DNA from: Hippopus hippopus
Taxonomy: Eukaryota > Mollusca > Bivalvia > Cardiida > Cardiidae
Reading direction: 5' to 3'
NCBI GenBank assembly: GCA_946811185.2
Contig: OX328113.1
Coordinates: 1,054,001 to 1,118,000 of the forward strand
Length of the DNA: 64,000 bases
Shown here: one piece after another, positions 1-9,609 of the stretch
Position numbering within the stretch: the first letter of the stretch is position 1
Layout of the letters: the number at the start of each line of letters is the position of its first letter
Notes under the pieces: model-generated
Seen by the model: the letters and a program-made list of their open reading frames with translations, nothing else
The model's database searches: none
What the model was told of the DNA's origin: nothing
Program-made: the position numbers and the translations under genes

Positions 1-265
1 ACTGAAGTATTTTTGACAAAGGGTATACTCTTTTTAAATTTGTTTTTTTACTTGAAATCAATCTGCAGTGTTTCTAAAAGCAACGGCAACGTTGTATCGG
101 CACCCACGTGTGGTGCTCTTGTTATGCTTCAGATAGAATTTGAGCTAAGTATAAAACCAATTGGTAGTCCCTGCAATAGTCTATTTGACTGTCTATGCTT
201 TCTGGATTTCTCTACATATTCTTGAGCATCCATGTTTTCTAGCAATATTTATGTTTTCCTTTCAG

Positions 266-1168
266 TCCCAACTCAGCAACTTCATGACTCAAGGTCATCT
301 TCTGATGTCACAATCATCCTCATCTCAGATGATCTCCTCACAGCTATTTTCATCTCAGGTTCAGGCAATTGCTTCATTGTCATCAAAAAAACCTGACCTT
401 GACCTTCTATCTAAGTCACCTTCAACTTCTAGTCAGAACACACGTATATCCAAACCTGATACAGATGCTAAATCAGATGTAGATGAAACAGTTATGAAAC
501 AAGATTCACATGGTAATAAAACAGTCATAAAATAAGACACAGATGGTAATAAAACAGTCATAAAACAAGATACAGATAGTGCTAAAACTGGTTTAAAACA
601 AGAATCCAGTGTTGTGATGAGAGTTGATAACTGTGTAGATCAAGTTGTAGATGATAATGAAAAAAGTGTAGGTGATGCAAATAGTGTTGTAAAACATGGA
701 CCTTCTTCACTCATCAAAACTACCAGGGAAGCAGTGACACCAGTTTCTGCAAAATGTTTATCTAAAACCATGAAACCTCCAGTGACTATTAAAAACTACT
801 TCAAGAAAGCAGAAGGAATAAATGCAGTGACTAGGGATAAAAATCAAGAACCACTCAATGAGAAGGAGCTATGTACTAGTGCTGAATTGACAAATCTAGA
901 TAAGAAAGTGTCTGAAATGAGCTATGAAGAGTTTTTAAACCAGCAGAAAGGATCAAGAGACAAAATGAAACCTGCTGAGATAACTGCAGAAAGTATGGGA
1001 ATTGCATTAAATTCAGAAACTGATAAGAAACGTACATCAGATGTGCAAAGCAGAGCAGCCATAGAGATAAATAATTCCAAATCAGCTTTCACAGCTTCAA
1101 GAAAGAGAGCCAATGAAAATGAGTCATGTCAACCAACAAAAAAAGCCAAACAAGCTACTCTGTTCTAA
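266..1168 (+). CDS. Terminal exon of a nuclear, probably PCNA-binding protein; interrupted by an in-frame stop
   Basis: An acceptor (pyrimidine-rich tract ending TTTCAG at 260-265) opens a reading frame in phase 0 that runs to TAA at 1166-1168, except for one TAA at 533-535. Upstream exons lie outside the window. The protein is hydrophilic, beginning with a Ser/Gln-rich stretch (SQLSNFMTQGH, SSQMISSQLFSSQ), then acidic/lysine repeats, then a Lys-rich tail. Two segments resemble PCNA-interacting (PIP-like) motifs: VTIKNYFKK in the middle and the extreme C-terminus KKAKQATLF, next to basic nuclear-localisation-like clusters. Such tails are typical of DNA repair or translesion-synthesis proteins, but no catalytic domain is visible here, so the family is not assigned. 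The stop falls where the adjacent 33-bp repeat unit has CAA, so the exon may be a nonsense allele, a sequence error or a pseudogene. Reading continues in the same frame on both sides of it. Confidence 0.6.
503..601 (+). repeat. 33-bp coding tandem repeat, three units
   Basis: Three in-frame units of 33 bp (503-535, 536-568, 569-601) encode an 11-residue repeat of the form D-(S/T)-(H/D)-G-N-K-T-V-I-K-Q, with the third unit diverged. Units 2 and 3 end in CAA (Gln); unit 1 ends in TAA. Confidence 0.8.
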
Positions 1169-1739
1169 ACATTGAAGAAGGTGTCGACAAAGAAAGAGGA
1201 AAATGAGAAGAAAGCAGCCAGTTGTCCAAATATGCGGAAAAGAATTTGAGAAAGGAATCTCTAATGCGGAACTTAACAGGAACATGGACAACTGTATCAT
1301 AGAATAGAATGTATACGTGTAGACTTGCTGGCAGAGTTGTCTTATCTGTTAAGCCTTTACCACACAATTATGAATTTTAATGACTGGGTTAAAGAGGCCT
1401 TTTGAAAACATTGTGGGAAAAGGAGAAAATGCTGGTTACCATACCTTAAAATGGTATGATCCTAATTTGAATGCATTTTAACAGCTGCATTGTTTACATT
1501 GGCAGCTATTTGGCCTTAGTACCAGTATTTGAGTTTATTGATAAATTTGGTGTGAGCATTATGATTAGTATTTGATTGTAATGAAAGAGTCATTGGATGT
1601 GCTAGTATACACTGACATAATCTTGGTACGTAAAAAAGATATGACTTTTAGAGGGGCCTAGTCTATTTTTTTTCCTACAATTTTTATTGCCATACTGATT
1701 TTTTATAGTTTTGTACTGTGAATGACATGACACATGTAC

Positions 1740-1946
1740 TTAAACCTTTACCAAACAACAAAATTTTAGACTGTGAAAGTATTTGCAGATGACAATTGAA
1801 TTTAGCTGAACTGATTGTGTCTTTGAAAGTGTAGAAAATGTTGTGTGCATTGCTGGTTACCAGCATTTTCTCCTTTTCCCACAACATACTTAAAAGGTGG
1901 TTTCCTTAGAGTCGTTAAAACTTGGGACTATATGGGGAAGAGTTAA
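1740..1946 (-). mobile_element. Family A MITE (TTAA-flanked, palindromic core)
   Basis: Begins TTAAACCTTTACC and ends at the TTAA of 1943-1946. The core at about 1826-1892 contains GCTGGTTACCAGC flanked by complementary GGAGAAAA/TTTTCTCC-type arms. The element abuts the next copy and shares its TTAA. No coding capacity. Confidence 0.7.
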
Positions 1947-2176
1947 CCCTTTACCACACAATCCTGAGTTTTAACCACTCTGAAAAAGAAAGCTTTTGAA
2001 AACATTGTGGGAAAAGGGGAATGTGCTGGTAACCAGCTTTTTCTCCTTTTCCTGCAATGTTTTTCACACTTCCAAAAAACAAATTTCAATTTTTGAGTAG
2101 AATATAATTATGTTGTTGTCCGCAAATGCTTTAAATTTGGTTAACTTTAAAATTTTGTCTTTTACTTAAGAGTTAA
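1943..2176 (+). mobile_element. Family A MITE, full length
   Basis: TTAA at both ends (1943-1946, 2173-2176), with terminal sequence CCCTTTACCACACAATCC on the left. The central palindrome (about 1996-2060) contains GTGGGAAAAGG and its complement. A right-hand block near CCGCAAATGCTTTAAATTTGG is shared with other copies. Confidence 0.75.
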
Positions 2177-2317
2177 AAAGCAGTGGAGAAAAAAAGGGCA
2201 TCAAGACCCTCTTGTTTTGGAAACTTTGTGGCAAAAGAAGAAATTGTTAGTAAGGAGTAAGTTCTTTTTTTTTTGCCGAACTATTTTACTTTGTGAAAAT
2301 AAGACTGACAGTTCTTA

Positions 2318-2425
2318 ACCCATAAAGCCCTGGAACCAACTTAAAAGTTGTATTTGCAGACTGCATAGATCAAGATCAGACTGCACAGAATGGGCAATCT
2401 GATCTTGGATCTACACTGTCCACTT
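2318..2425. repeat. Family C hairpin MITE
   Basis: Contains AGATCAAGATCAGACTGCAC followed closely by its near complement (CAATCTGATCTTGGATCT) and ACACTGTCC, preceded by TTAACCCATAAAGCCC. Similar short hairpins recur near 5641, 8328, 9236, 10068, 10650, 10841, 13242, 18487, 18566, 21788, 28755, 28871, 31000, 32224, 40824, 41714, 43308, 43440, 43650, 44328 and 48482. Confidence 0.65.
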
Positions 2426-2599
2426 CTCAATTTCATATTCTGGTCAGACTATCTTGAAATTACAATGTTTTAATAAATGCTTTTCCAGATAGAAAAGGTG
2501 TGTTTAATCAGTGCAGCACATATAAATGTTAATCCACTATGAAATCCTCCACAAATACGAGTAACATCTGTAACAGAGCATAGTCTTTGTAGGTTTTAC

Positions 2600-3360
2600 T
2601 GACTGATCTCTTTACCAAATAACAAAAGTTTAGACTTGTTGAAATTCAAGGCATTTGTAGACAACAAAAGAAATGAGGATCAAATGATGCACTTTGTCTT
2701 TGAAAAGAATAGAAAGCATTGTGGGAAAAGGAGAAAACACTGGTTACCAGCATTTTGTCCTTTTTCCTCAATGATTTGTAAAGGCTTCTTCCCAGGGTTG
2801 TTAGATGTTAAATTCAAAGCATTTGCAGATGACAAAAGAAGTGTGGGTCAAATGATGGACTTTGTCTTCGAAATGGTAGAAAACAGTGTGGGAAAAAGAG
2901 CAAAATTCTGATCACCAGCATTTTTGTCCTTTTCCCACAATGTTTTGTAAAGGCTTTTTCCTCGGGGTTGTTAGATGTTGGGATTATGTGGTGATGGTAA
3001 AACCTTTTAGCTAAAGACAAAATTTTAGACTTATCATAATTGAAAGCTTTTGCAAATCATCGACCTGAATTGTGGAATTAGTCTCTGAAAGGCGAAGAAA
3101 TATGATGGAAAAAGGAGAAAATGCTAGTTACCAGCATTTTGTCTTTTTCCCACAATGCTTTCAAAATTTTACACTTGCCGTAATTGAAAGCGTTTGCAAA
3201 TCAACAAAACTAAATCGTGGAATTAGTCTGTGAAAGGCAAAAAAGGTTGTGGAAAAAGAAAATGCTAGTTACCAGCATTTTCTCCTTTTCCCACAATATT
3301 TTTAAAAGGTATTCTTTCTCAGGGTTGTTTAAACTTGGGATTGTTTGGTAAAGTGCTTAA
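2600..3360. repeat. Cluster of tandem or nested degenerate Family A MITEs
   Basis: At least four partial copies follow each other, with cores near 2700-2775, 2880-2950, 3100-3165 and 3250-3310. Each has the GTGGGAAAAGGAG / CTCCTTTTCCCAC pair and the adjacent block CAAAGCATTTGCAGATGAC. Most internal boundaries are eroded. No gene is visible. Confidence 0.65.
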
Positions 3361-3540
3361 ACAGCCAAACTTTCTCTTACCCCATTAGCAAACAGTCCCG
3401 TGTTATTTAGGACCGTGAAGGAAAATGCTTCTGAAATCAGTGTGACAGGTAAAAGAGAAATTCCTGGTAAGGAAGCATTTTCTTTTGTCCCAGAATTTAG
3501 TCTTATTTTGCATGAAAGAGGGCCCTTTGTGCTCACAGAC

Positions 3541-3769
3541 TTCAACCCGTTACCACACAGCAAAATTTTAAATCTATACAAATTGAAAGCATTTGCAGAC
3601 GATGATTTCAAAGTGGCTCAAATGGTGCAATTTTGCTTTGATAGGTAGAAAACTTTGTGGGAAAAGGAGAAAACGCTGGTTACCTGCATTTTCTCCTTTT
3701 CCAACAATGTTTTCTATAGGTTTCTTTCTCAGAGTTGTTAAAAGTCGTGATTGTGTAGTAAACAGTTAA
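3541..3769 (-). mobile_element. Family A MITE, reverse orientation
   Basis: Starts near CAACCCGTTACCACACAGC, contains the GAAAGCATTTGCAGACG block and the palindromic core at about 3650-3715, and ends at TTAA 3766-3769. Confidence 0.65.
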
Positions 3770-3805
3770 GATAGGAGGGCCATTTCGCTGACCTTGTATT
3801 CACAG

Positions 3806-4016
3806 TTAACCCTTTACCAAACAATCCCAAGTTTTTACTACCATGAGGAAGAACCCTTATGAAAATATTGTGGTAACCAGCATTTTCTCCCTTTCCCACA
3901 ATGTTTTCTACTCTTCCAAAGTCAAGTTTCAATTTTTTAGTCATGTTTATTTTGTCGTCTGCAAGTGCTTTCAATTTGGACCAGTCCCAAGATTTTGCCG
4001 TTTGGTAAAGAGTTAA
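3806..4016 (+). mobile_element. Family A MITE, full length (211 bp)
   Basis: TTAA at 3806-3809 and 4013-4016; outer ends CCCTTTACCAAACAATCCC and GTTTGGTAAAGAG. The left half of the central palindrome is partly deleted. TTAA target duplications with CCC-starting ends are the signature of piggyBac-superfamily transposition (established knowledge). Confidence 0.75.
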
Positions 4017-4028
4017 ATAAATGAAAAT

Positions 4029-4427
4029 TGAGCCATGCTCTGACAAAAGGGGGCTACAGGTTGTAACGCAGAACTTACGTGTAAGAGGAGTGATATGTCT
4101 AGTCCAGGAATTTGAACTTACAACTCCTGCATTAACGACGTTGTGTGCCAAGCGCGGTACTTCAGTCCAAGTATAGGGTTTGTAATCCAAGGGTCGCCAG
4201 CTGGGTTCTCGGCCTGACCAAATTGTTTCAGAATTAATGATAGCCAATGGGACAGGATTCAGCTGTCTTTCATGATATCTATGTGAGGAAAGCACTGAGC
4301 AGCCAGTAGCTTGCAAAAAATGTGAAGCACTGTTGTAAGAAACTTCTGCAAAGCCTGAATAGTTGTACTGGCTGCTACGACATAACTGAAATATTGTTGA
4401 AAACGGCATGGAAACACCAAAACAATC
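4029..4427 (+). repeat. Family B end fragment followed by a degenerate tRNA-derived SINE
   Basis: GAGCCATGCTCTGACAAAAG at about 4032 is a Family B terminus. Downstream, from about 4140, a diverged copy of the SINE seen at 12365 can be followed: CAAGGGTCGCCAGCTGGGTTC (box B-like), a central AATGATAGCCA segment, AGCAGCCAGTAGCTTGCAAA and the tail CATAACTGAAATATTGTTG. A long antisense open frame here is a by-product of the repeat. Confidence 0.5.
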
Positions 4428-5847
4428 TGTAGGTAGACAGCCGAGGTTGAGATTCTAACCCACATAGCATCAAAGATGTGTTTTTTAGTCAGTTACCTGT
4501 GTTTAGGGTAATATATTACTGGAAACTTTCAATGATACTGTTGTGTAGAAACAATAACAAAACAACGAGTTTACATAAATACAAATATTCAACATTTATT
4601 TAAAATTTATTGAATATGTTCGAAATTATGAAGTACATTAAATCTGAAGGAAAAGAAGACAATGTTGGAAAGACAATTGGAAAAATTGTTGACTTGAAAA
4701 CGTATTTAGTATTTTAAAAGGAAGCTATTGAGATTATTATGACAAAATTAAATATCAAAATGTGGTTTGTCATTGAACTACATGTAAGTATTGAAATAAG
4801 TGGCAAAAGCACAAGACATACATTTTTTATGGTATTTTCCTAATGAAATACGTAGTCTGTTATTGAATAAATACATGATATATACAATTACGCAACAACA
4901 AAATGTACACAAAGAATGGACGCAGTTTTTCTTTCTATAAATTCAACAATAGTAATCTACTTGTAATAAATATGAAAATTATGCGAACATTCTTAAAATT
5001 CCAATGAACTCTCTCTCTCTCTCTCTCTCTCTTGTAAAACACGAATTGGACCGGAAAATGAACAAATGCAAACCCGTAATATTGTCGATAAAAAAACACA
5101 ACCACATGTGAATTATAGGGACTAGACAAGAAGAAGGGTAGTCTGTGATTTGACAGCAGTTTTTGTGGAAAGAAAACATTTAGAACGGCGATAATGATGC
5201 ACACAGATAAATTACTGCTGTCACATTGTTTTTTTTTCCGGATAAACAATGTTTGATAGAATCACGTTTAGAAGTCAATTAATGTTTATAGATTATCGAG
5301 AATTGTGAAATTTTTCAAAGGGGGGGGGGGGGGTAAAGTTAAAGTTCATGAATAGCAAATGATTCGGAGGGAGTGGGTGGGGCAACTTCGATTATTATAT
5401 ATTGCAAAAATAAATAAATTACTTGATCAAAAATAAGTAAATAATGCCAAATTAAATAAATGATGACAAGATTTCCAACGACAGCTAGCTTACTAAACAA
5501 AGTACAATGAAATGTTGAGAAAAAAGTTATTTATCCCACGTCCTGCCGAATGTCCGTTATAATAAATTATCACAAAAATAGATTTCGTGAAATTTATCGG
5601 CAGAAAATGGCGATTGTTTAATAAACTTATTGATACAAAAGCGGGGATTGTAGACAAAGATCAGACTGCACGTATGTGCAGACTGATCTTTGCCTACAAT
5701 CTCCGCAAAAAAAAATATTCAGTCACATATGGGTTGAAAAGGAGGTAACACGGTAACCATGGTAACAATAGAATACATTGTGGTGCAGATTTAAATGTCC
5801 GATGACTAAAGTCCACAATGATATACAATGTCCAGGTCGAGGTGCCG
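4428..5847. other. Intergenic stretch with simple repeats and one hairpin
   Basis: No exon is recognisable. It holds a (CT)12 microsatellite at 5009-5032, a 14-base G run at 5320-5333, AT-rich unique-looking sequence, and a near-perfect Family C palindrome at 5641-5706. This is the 3' side of the minus-strand gene that follows. Confidence 0.6.
5641..5706. repeat. Family C palindrome, near-perfect 66 bp
   Basis: GCGGGGATTGTAGACAAAG pairs with its complement at the other end (CTTTGCCTACAATCTCCGC). The apex is around TGCACGTATGTGCA. The transcript of either strand would form a stable stem-loop. Confidence 0.75.
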
Positions 5848-7377
5848 TTACAACAGTCGGACCACAGTAACAAAGTTACCTAAATATGGCGGCCTGTCAT
5901 GACCGATAAATAATTTGTCTCTGTAATAACACAGAGCGCGGGGACTCTCTATATATCCTGCAGTCTGATCTAACACCGACTCGTATCGAGTCAGATCAGC
6001 ATCCAGTTTATAAACTTTGTTGTGTCTGTATGCACAGACATAAACGTTGTTATCTGGGTCTACACTGATTCCTGCAGGCCTCGACCCTTCAATTGTTATT
6101 TCTGAGATAACTTGACCCTCAACATTTCTACATTCTACTTTGTCATTGTATATATCCGTTAAATAGACTCGTCCAGAAACAACGGCGAGATGAGGAGCAG
6201 TGAAGTAACCATAGTTACCAATGTCAAACTTGTTTAGCTTGTCTCCGTCTGTAGAGTAAATATAAACAGACCAGAGAGAGACAGACCAGAGAGAGACAGG
6301 ATCTTCACTACAGAAGGTAAAAATCTTGTCATCATAAAACTGTATAGACCGACATTCTTTCTCTGTTTGGATTACTTTCTGTGTTTTTGCGGGTTTTTTG
6401 CTTAAATCTATAAACATTATTTGACGTTTCCACGGTAACGTTACAGCTATCAAACATTGTTTATCCGGATCAGCCCGGTCTGTTGCAGAAATATCAGAAC
6501 TACTGCCGGACACTAAGTTCTGTTCAGTAGAATTCTGTTTTAAATCTATTTCTGTAACATCCCGAGGTCCAAACCCTACAAACCGTATATAACGTTGTAT
6601 CACGTGACTTCCCAGTTTAAATATTTTAATACAAGAATTACGATAATCACAGACTACCAACCTTTTGTTCTCCAGTCCACACAATCCAGTTATATCACAA
6701 TCCTTGTTCCGATCCAATTCGTGTTTTACTTCAACTCGATCACAAATGACGGTGTGGCTGGTGAAAAATTTCTCTGTTCTCTCACTCTCATTCACAAGAT
6801 TCACCACAAATTTCCTTCTCTTTCCTTCTCTCTCACTCTCCTCTCTCTCCGCTTTCTGCAACTTTTTCTTTATTTTCGCAAACACCCCTTTTCCCTTATT
6901 TTCCTTTCTCTCGCTCTCTGCTTCCATTCGCATTCTCTTAGTGTTTTTCCCAAGTCCCTTATTTTCCTCTCTTTCTCTCTGTTCTCCCGTTCCCTCACCC
7001 TCCTTTCTCTCCACTTTCATTCCTTCATGCCACTGATGTTTGGGCAAGCATTCCGCACACACAAACATTTTACAAAGAAAACAGAAAAAAACAGCCACCC
7101 TCCCATACAGCTGTCTCGCTCGCTCATAATTCTCAGACCTCGCACTCTCATCATCCTCACACTCTGGACACTCCTCGCATACACAACTCTCACACTTTGC
7201 TCCTTTTCCCACTCTCTCATTCAGGCTAACTTCTTCCAACAGTTCATATAATTCTTCTTCCTCTGTTTGTCTGTTCTCCTCTCTCGTGTCATTACGCCTG
7301 TATATATATACACCTTCCTCTGTTTGTCTGTTCTCTTCTCTCGTGTTATCACGCCTGTTTACACCTCCCTCTGCCAT
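5848..7377 (-). CDS. TRIM-like protein with B-box zinc finger and beta-propeller-like C-terminus (509 aa, single exon)
   Basis: An uninterrupted frame starts at ATG (7375-7377) and ends at 5848. Residues 62-117 are a cysteine/histidine cluster resembling a B-box: C62-x2-C65, C67, C70, C73, then C99-x2-C102-x4-C107-x2-C110-x3-H114-x2-H117. No RING finger precedes it. Residues about 120-195 are extremely charged (Lys/Arg/Glu), a likely helical or coiled-coil linker. Residues about 210-509 contain repeated strand patterns typical of an NHL-type propeller: GLCGLENKRLVVCDYRN, GRVYLTDIYNDKVE, AGISVDPDNNVYVCAYRHN. Related RING-less B-box/NHL-like proteins are numerous in bivalves and are thought to serve in recognition or ubiquitin-linked innate responses (family knowledge); the role of this copy is inferred only. 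Oddities are a 14-residue N-terminal duplication (RREN-type, residues 8-21 and 27-40) and a SLWSV duplication. The sequence looks intact. Confidence 0.85.
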   Translation of the reverse strand: MAEGGVNRRDNTREENRQTEEGVYIYRRNDTREENRQTEEEELYELLEEVSLNERVGKGAKCESCVCEECPECEDDESARSENYERARQLYGRVAVFFCFLCKMFVCAECLPKHQWHEGMKVERKEGEGTGEQREREENKGLGKNTKRMRMEAESERKENKGKGVFAKIKKKLQKAEREESEREGKRRKFVVNLVNESERTEKFFTSHTVICDRVEVKHELDRNKDCDITGLCGLENKRLVVCDYRNSCIKIFKLGSHVIQRYIRFVGFGPRDVTEIDLKQNSTEQNLVSGSSSDISATDRADPDKQCLIAVTLPWKRQIMFIDLSKKPAKTQKVIQTEKECRSIQFYDDKIFTFCSEDPVSLWSVSLWSVYIYSTDGDKLNKFDIGNYGYFTAPHLAVVSGRVYLTDIYNDKVECRNVEGQVISEITIEGSRPAGISVDPDNNVYVCAYRHNKVYKLDADLTRYESVLDQTAGYIESPRALCYYRDKLFIGHDRPPYLGNFVTVVRLL

Positions 7378-7474
7378 TTTGTCACCGAATATGTCTGCAA
7401 TAGATTTAGATCATGCATTTAATTAAACTTTACACTTTCAAAAGCAATATTGCGTTTAAACGAAGAAGAAGGCT

Positions 7475-7625
7475 ATGGAAAACATTGAGGAAAAAGAAGA
7501 AAATGCTGGTAACCAGCATTTTCTTCTTTTTCCACAATATTTTCTTGAAGCATGGTAAAATAAACTCCAGGAAAGCACTGAAAGGTGCACTGGCCTCTGC
7601 GATATGGTTTGAATAGAGTTTAAAA
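7475..7625. repeat. Family A palindromic core joined to a SINE fragment, upstream of the TRIM-like gene
   Basis: The core at 7475-7552 (GAAAATGCTGGTAACCAGC centre) reads directly into a SINE body fragment (AAACTCCAGGAAAGCACTG, AGGTGCACTGGCC, GCGATATGG). It lies about 100 bp upstream of the minus-strand start codon, so it may sit in the promoter or 5' UTR. Confidence 0.6.
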
Positions 7626-8671
7626 CAGAGTTAAACACAGTTCGAACCAATAATGAAGATAACCCGATTTACCCGTGTTTCAAATTCTAATTCCTTTTTT
7701 TCTGAGAATAGCCTTAAGATACGCTCAGATATTTTTGCTCAGCCAATCAACAGGAGAGGAGGGGAGCCCCGCTTTGGGCTCTGTCCCAGAACCCACCGTT
7801 TACATCTACTGACAGGTCTTAAACAACTTCTTACCTTAATTCAAGTATTGATGAAAAAAGCTAAGACAACTAGATCTAGATCAAGATCTATAAGTTTCGT
7901 CCTATAACCTAATAAAATCCACTGTTATTTACCTAAAATATTTTATACCCAGCTCTCAACAAACTCAAATGTGACTTGTTTGTGTGTCGTCTTTTGATGA
8001 ATTCTGAAAAAAAGTAAACAAAGTTAGACTACTGTAGTGCATGTAGGTTCAGGTCTAGATAAAATATTTCTGACAAATAAATCGTTCTTAAGGATCTAGA
8101 TCTACTGGTTTCATTATTTTATTAGATCTATTTAACAGTTTAATTTGATAAAAACCATCAAAACGTCTGGATATCGGTTAACAGTATGCTGTCATTGTGG
8201 TATAATTTAATTACTGTTGAAAGCGGTTTAAACAAACATTCTATCATTTTCTCCGTTACAGTCAGTAGATCCAGATCTTTATTGAAGTTTCTAAAAAAGA
8301 AAATTTTGGAAAATGACGAATAGCGTTGATCTAAGATCAGACTGCACGTTCTATGATCTGATCTTGATCTGCACTCCTAGCAACAATTCGAAAGATTTTC
8401 GTGAAGCAAAAAACGCCAAAAAGTTGTTCAAATGTTAATTATAGATAATAAAAATACTTAAAATATGTCCAGAATATCCGAATTCTCCAGATTTGTCAAC
8501 AACTAAAAGTCTAAAGCAAAGATCGCTAGAGATACAAGTACATAGCAATGAAACGCTGTGCGGGAAACTGAAGATAAAAATGACGTCAGAATATGACGTC
8601 ACTCATTAAGAAGGCATCAATACCTTTGAGCTGCTTTACTGAATGGACTAGGTATGCCACTTAGTCTATTT
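7626..8671. other. Intergenic, no gene seen
   Basis: AT-rich sequence rich in AGATCTAGATC-like motifs, with one Family C hairpin at about 8328-8372 (AGATCAGACTGCACGTTC and complement). No splice-bounded open frame stands out. Confidence 0.5.
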
Positions 8672-8936
8672 GAACCATGCTCTGAGAAAAGAGGGCTTAA
8701 TGTAGACTATGGCGAAAAGTATCAACCCAGATCAGCCTGCGCAGTCCGCACAGGCTAACCTGGGCTGAAACGTTTCGCTCTTGGTCAATTTTCTGTATGT
8801 CCAAGGACCACTGTACCTCATGATTGAGTCGGTTGTTTAATAAAGTCGCTATTATGGATCCAAAAGTATATGATGGCTCGCTTGGTACCATGGAATACGT
8901 AGATGCAGTAAGCCCCCGTTTGCCAGAGCATGGCTC
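8672..8936 (-). mobile_element. Family B MITE, full length (265 bp)
   Basis: Terminal inverted repeats GAACCATGCTCTGAGAAAAG (left) and the complement of CCAGAGCATGGCTC (right). Internal palindrome around AGCCTGCGCAGTCCGCACAGGCT at about 8735-8758. A GGATCCA/TATGATGGC block near the right end is shared with other copies. Confidence 0.75.
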
Positions 8937-9374
8937 ATATATATTAACTACTCAGTTTTTCATCAGTCGGCGATTTCGGAAACATTCTGGAAAAAGAAGC
9001 ATTCTCTCACAATGATACTTCAAGCATATCGGTTTATTAATGACCCCCAAAAAAACCTTTTTATTCCGTCTTCTGCAATATTTCCGAGATTAATCGTGGT
9101 AGGTGGACAAATCTTTGACCGCTGTCTTACAAAGTCGAAACAATGTTCTGCGATGTGAGAGGAACAAATCCAATGTAACACTGACTGAATTATGATCCAT
9201 CCTTGGAAATAGTGATTGCAGAACCGGGAAATTGGACTGTGTAGACTCGGGATTGGACTGCACGCTCTGTGTAGTCTAATCTTGATCTATACTATTTACG
9301 TAAGTACCTTAAGTCTGACTCAGTATTGCTAGGATCAATTTACAGTATAAAATTAACTTTTTACCAGACAAGAT

Positions 9375-9609
9375 GAGCCATGCTCTGTGAAATGGGTGCT
9401 TAATGCATCTGCAAAAAGTATCGCAGTCCGCGCAGGCTGACCTGGGCCGAAACGTTTTGCTATTGGTCAATATTTAAGGACCTGTTTACCTAATGATTCA
9501 ATTGATTGTTAGACAAAATGTACTTTATGGCTCTATAATTATGTGATGACTTACTTGGTATAATTCATCACGGAGATGTATTAAGCCCCCTTTTGCCAGA
9601 GTATGGTTC
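9375..9609 (-). mobile_element. Family B MITE, shorter copy (235 bp)
   Basis: Ends GAGCCATGCTCTGTGAAATG and CCAGAGTATGGTTC. The internal palindrome is reduced to one arm (CGCAGTCCGCGCAGGCTGAC). A Family C hairpin lies just upstream at about 9236-9298. Confidence 0.7.

Noticed and set aside
3738..4409. 223-codon minus-strand frame
   Set aside because: It spans a Family A MITE and a degenerate SINE in antisense; no domain.
6595..7251. 218-codon plus-strand frame
   Set aside because: Antisense shadow of the charged linker of the TRIM-like gene; its Ser/Phe/Leu-rich composition reflects that.
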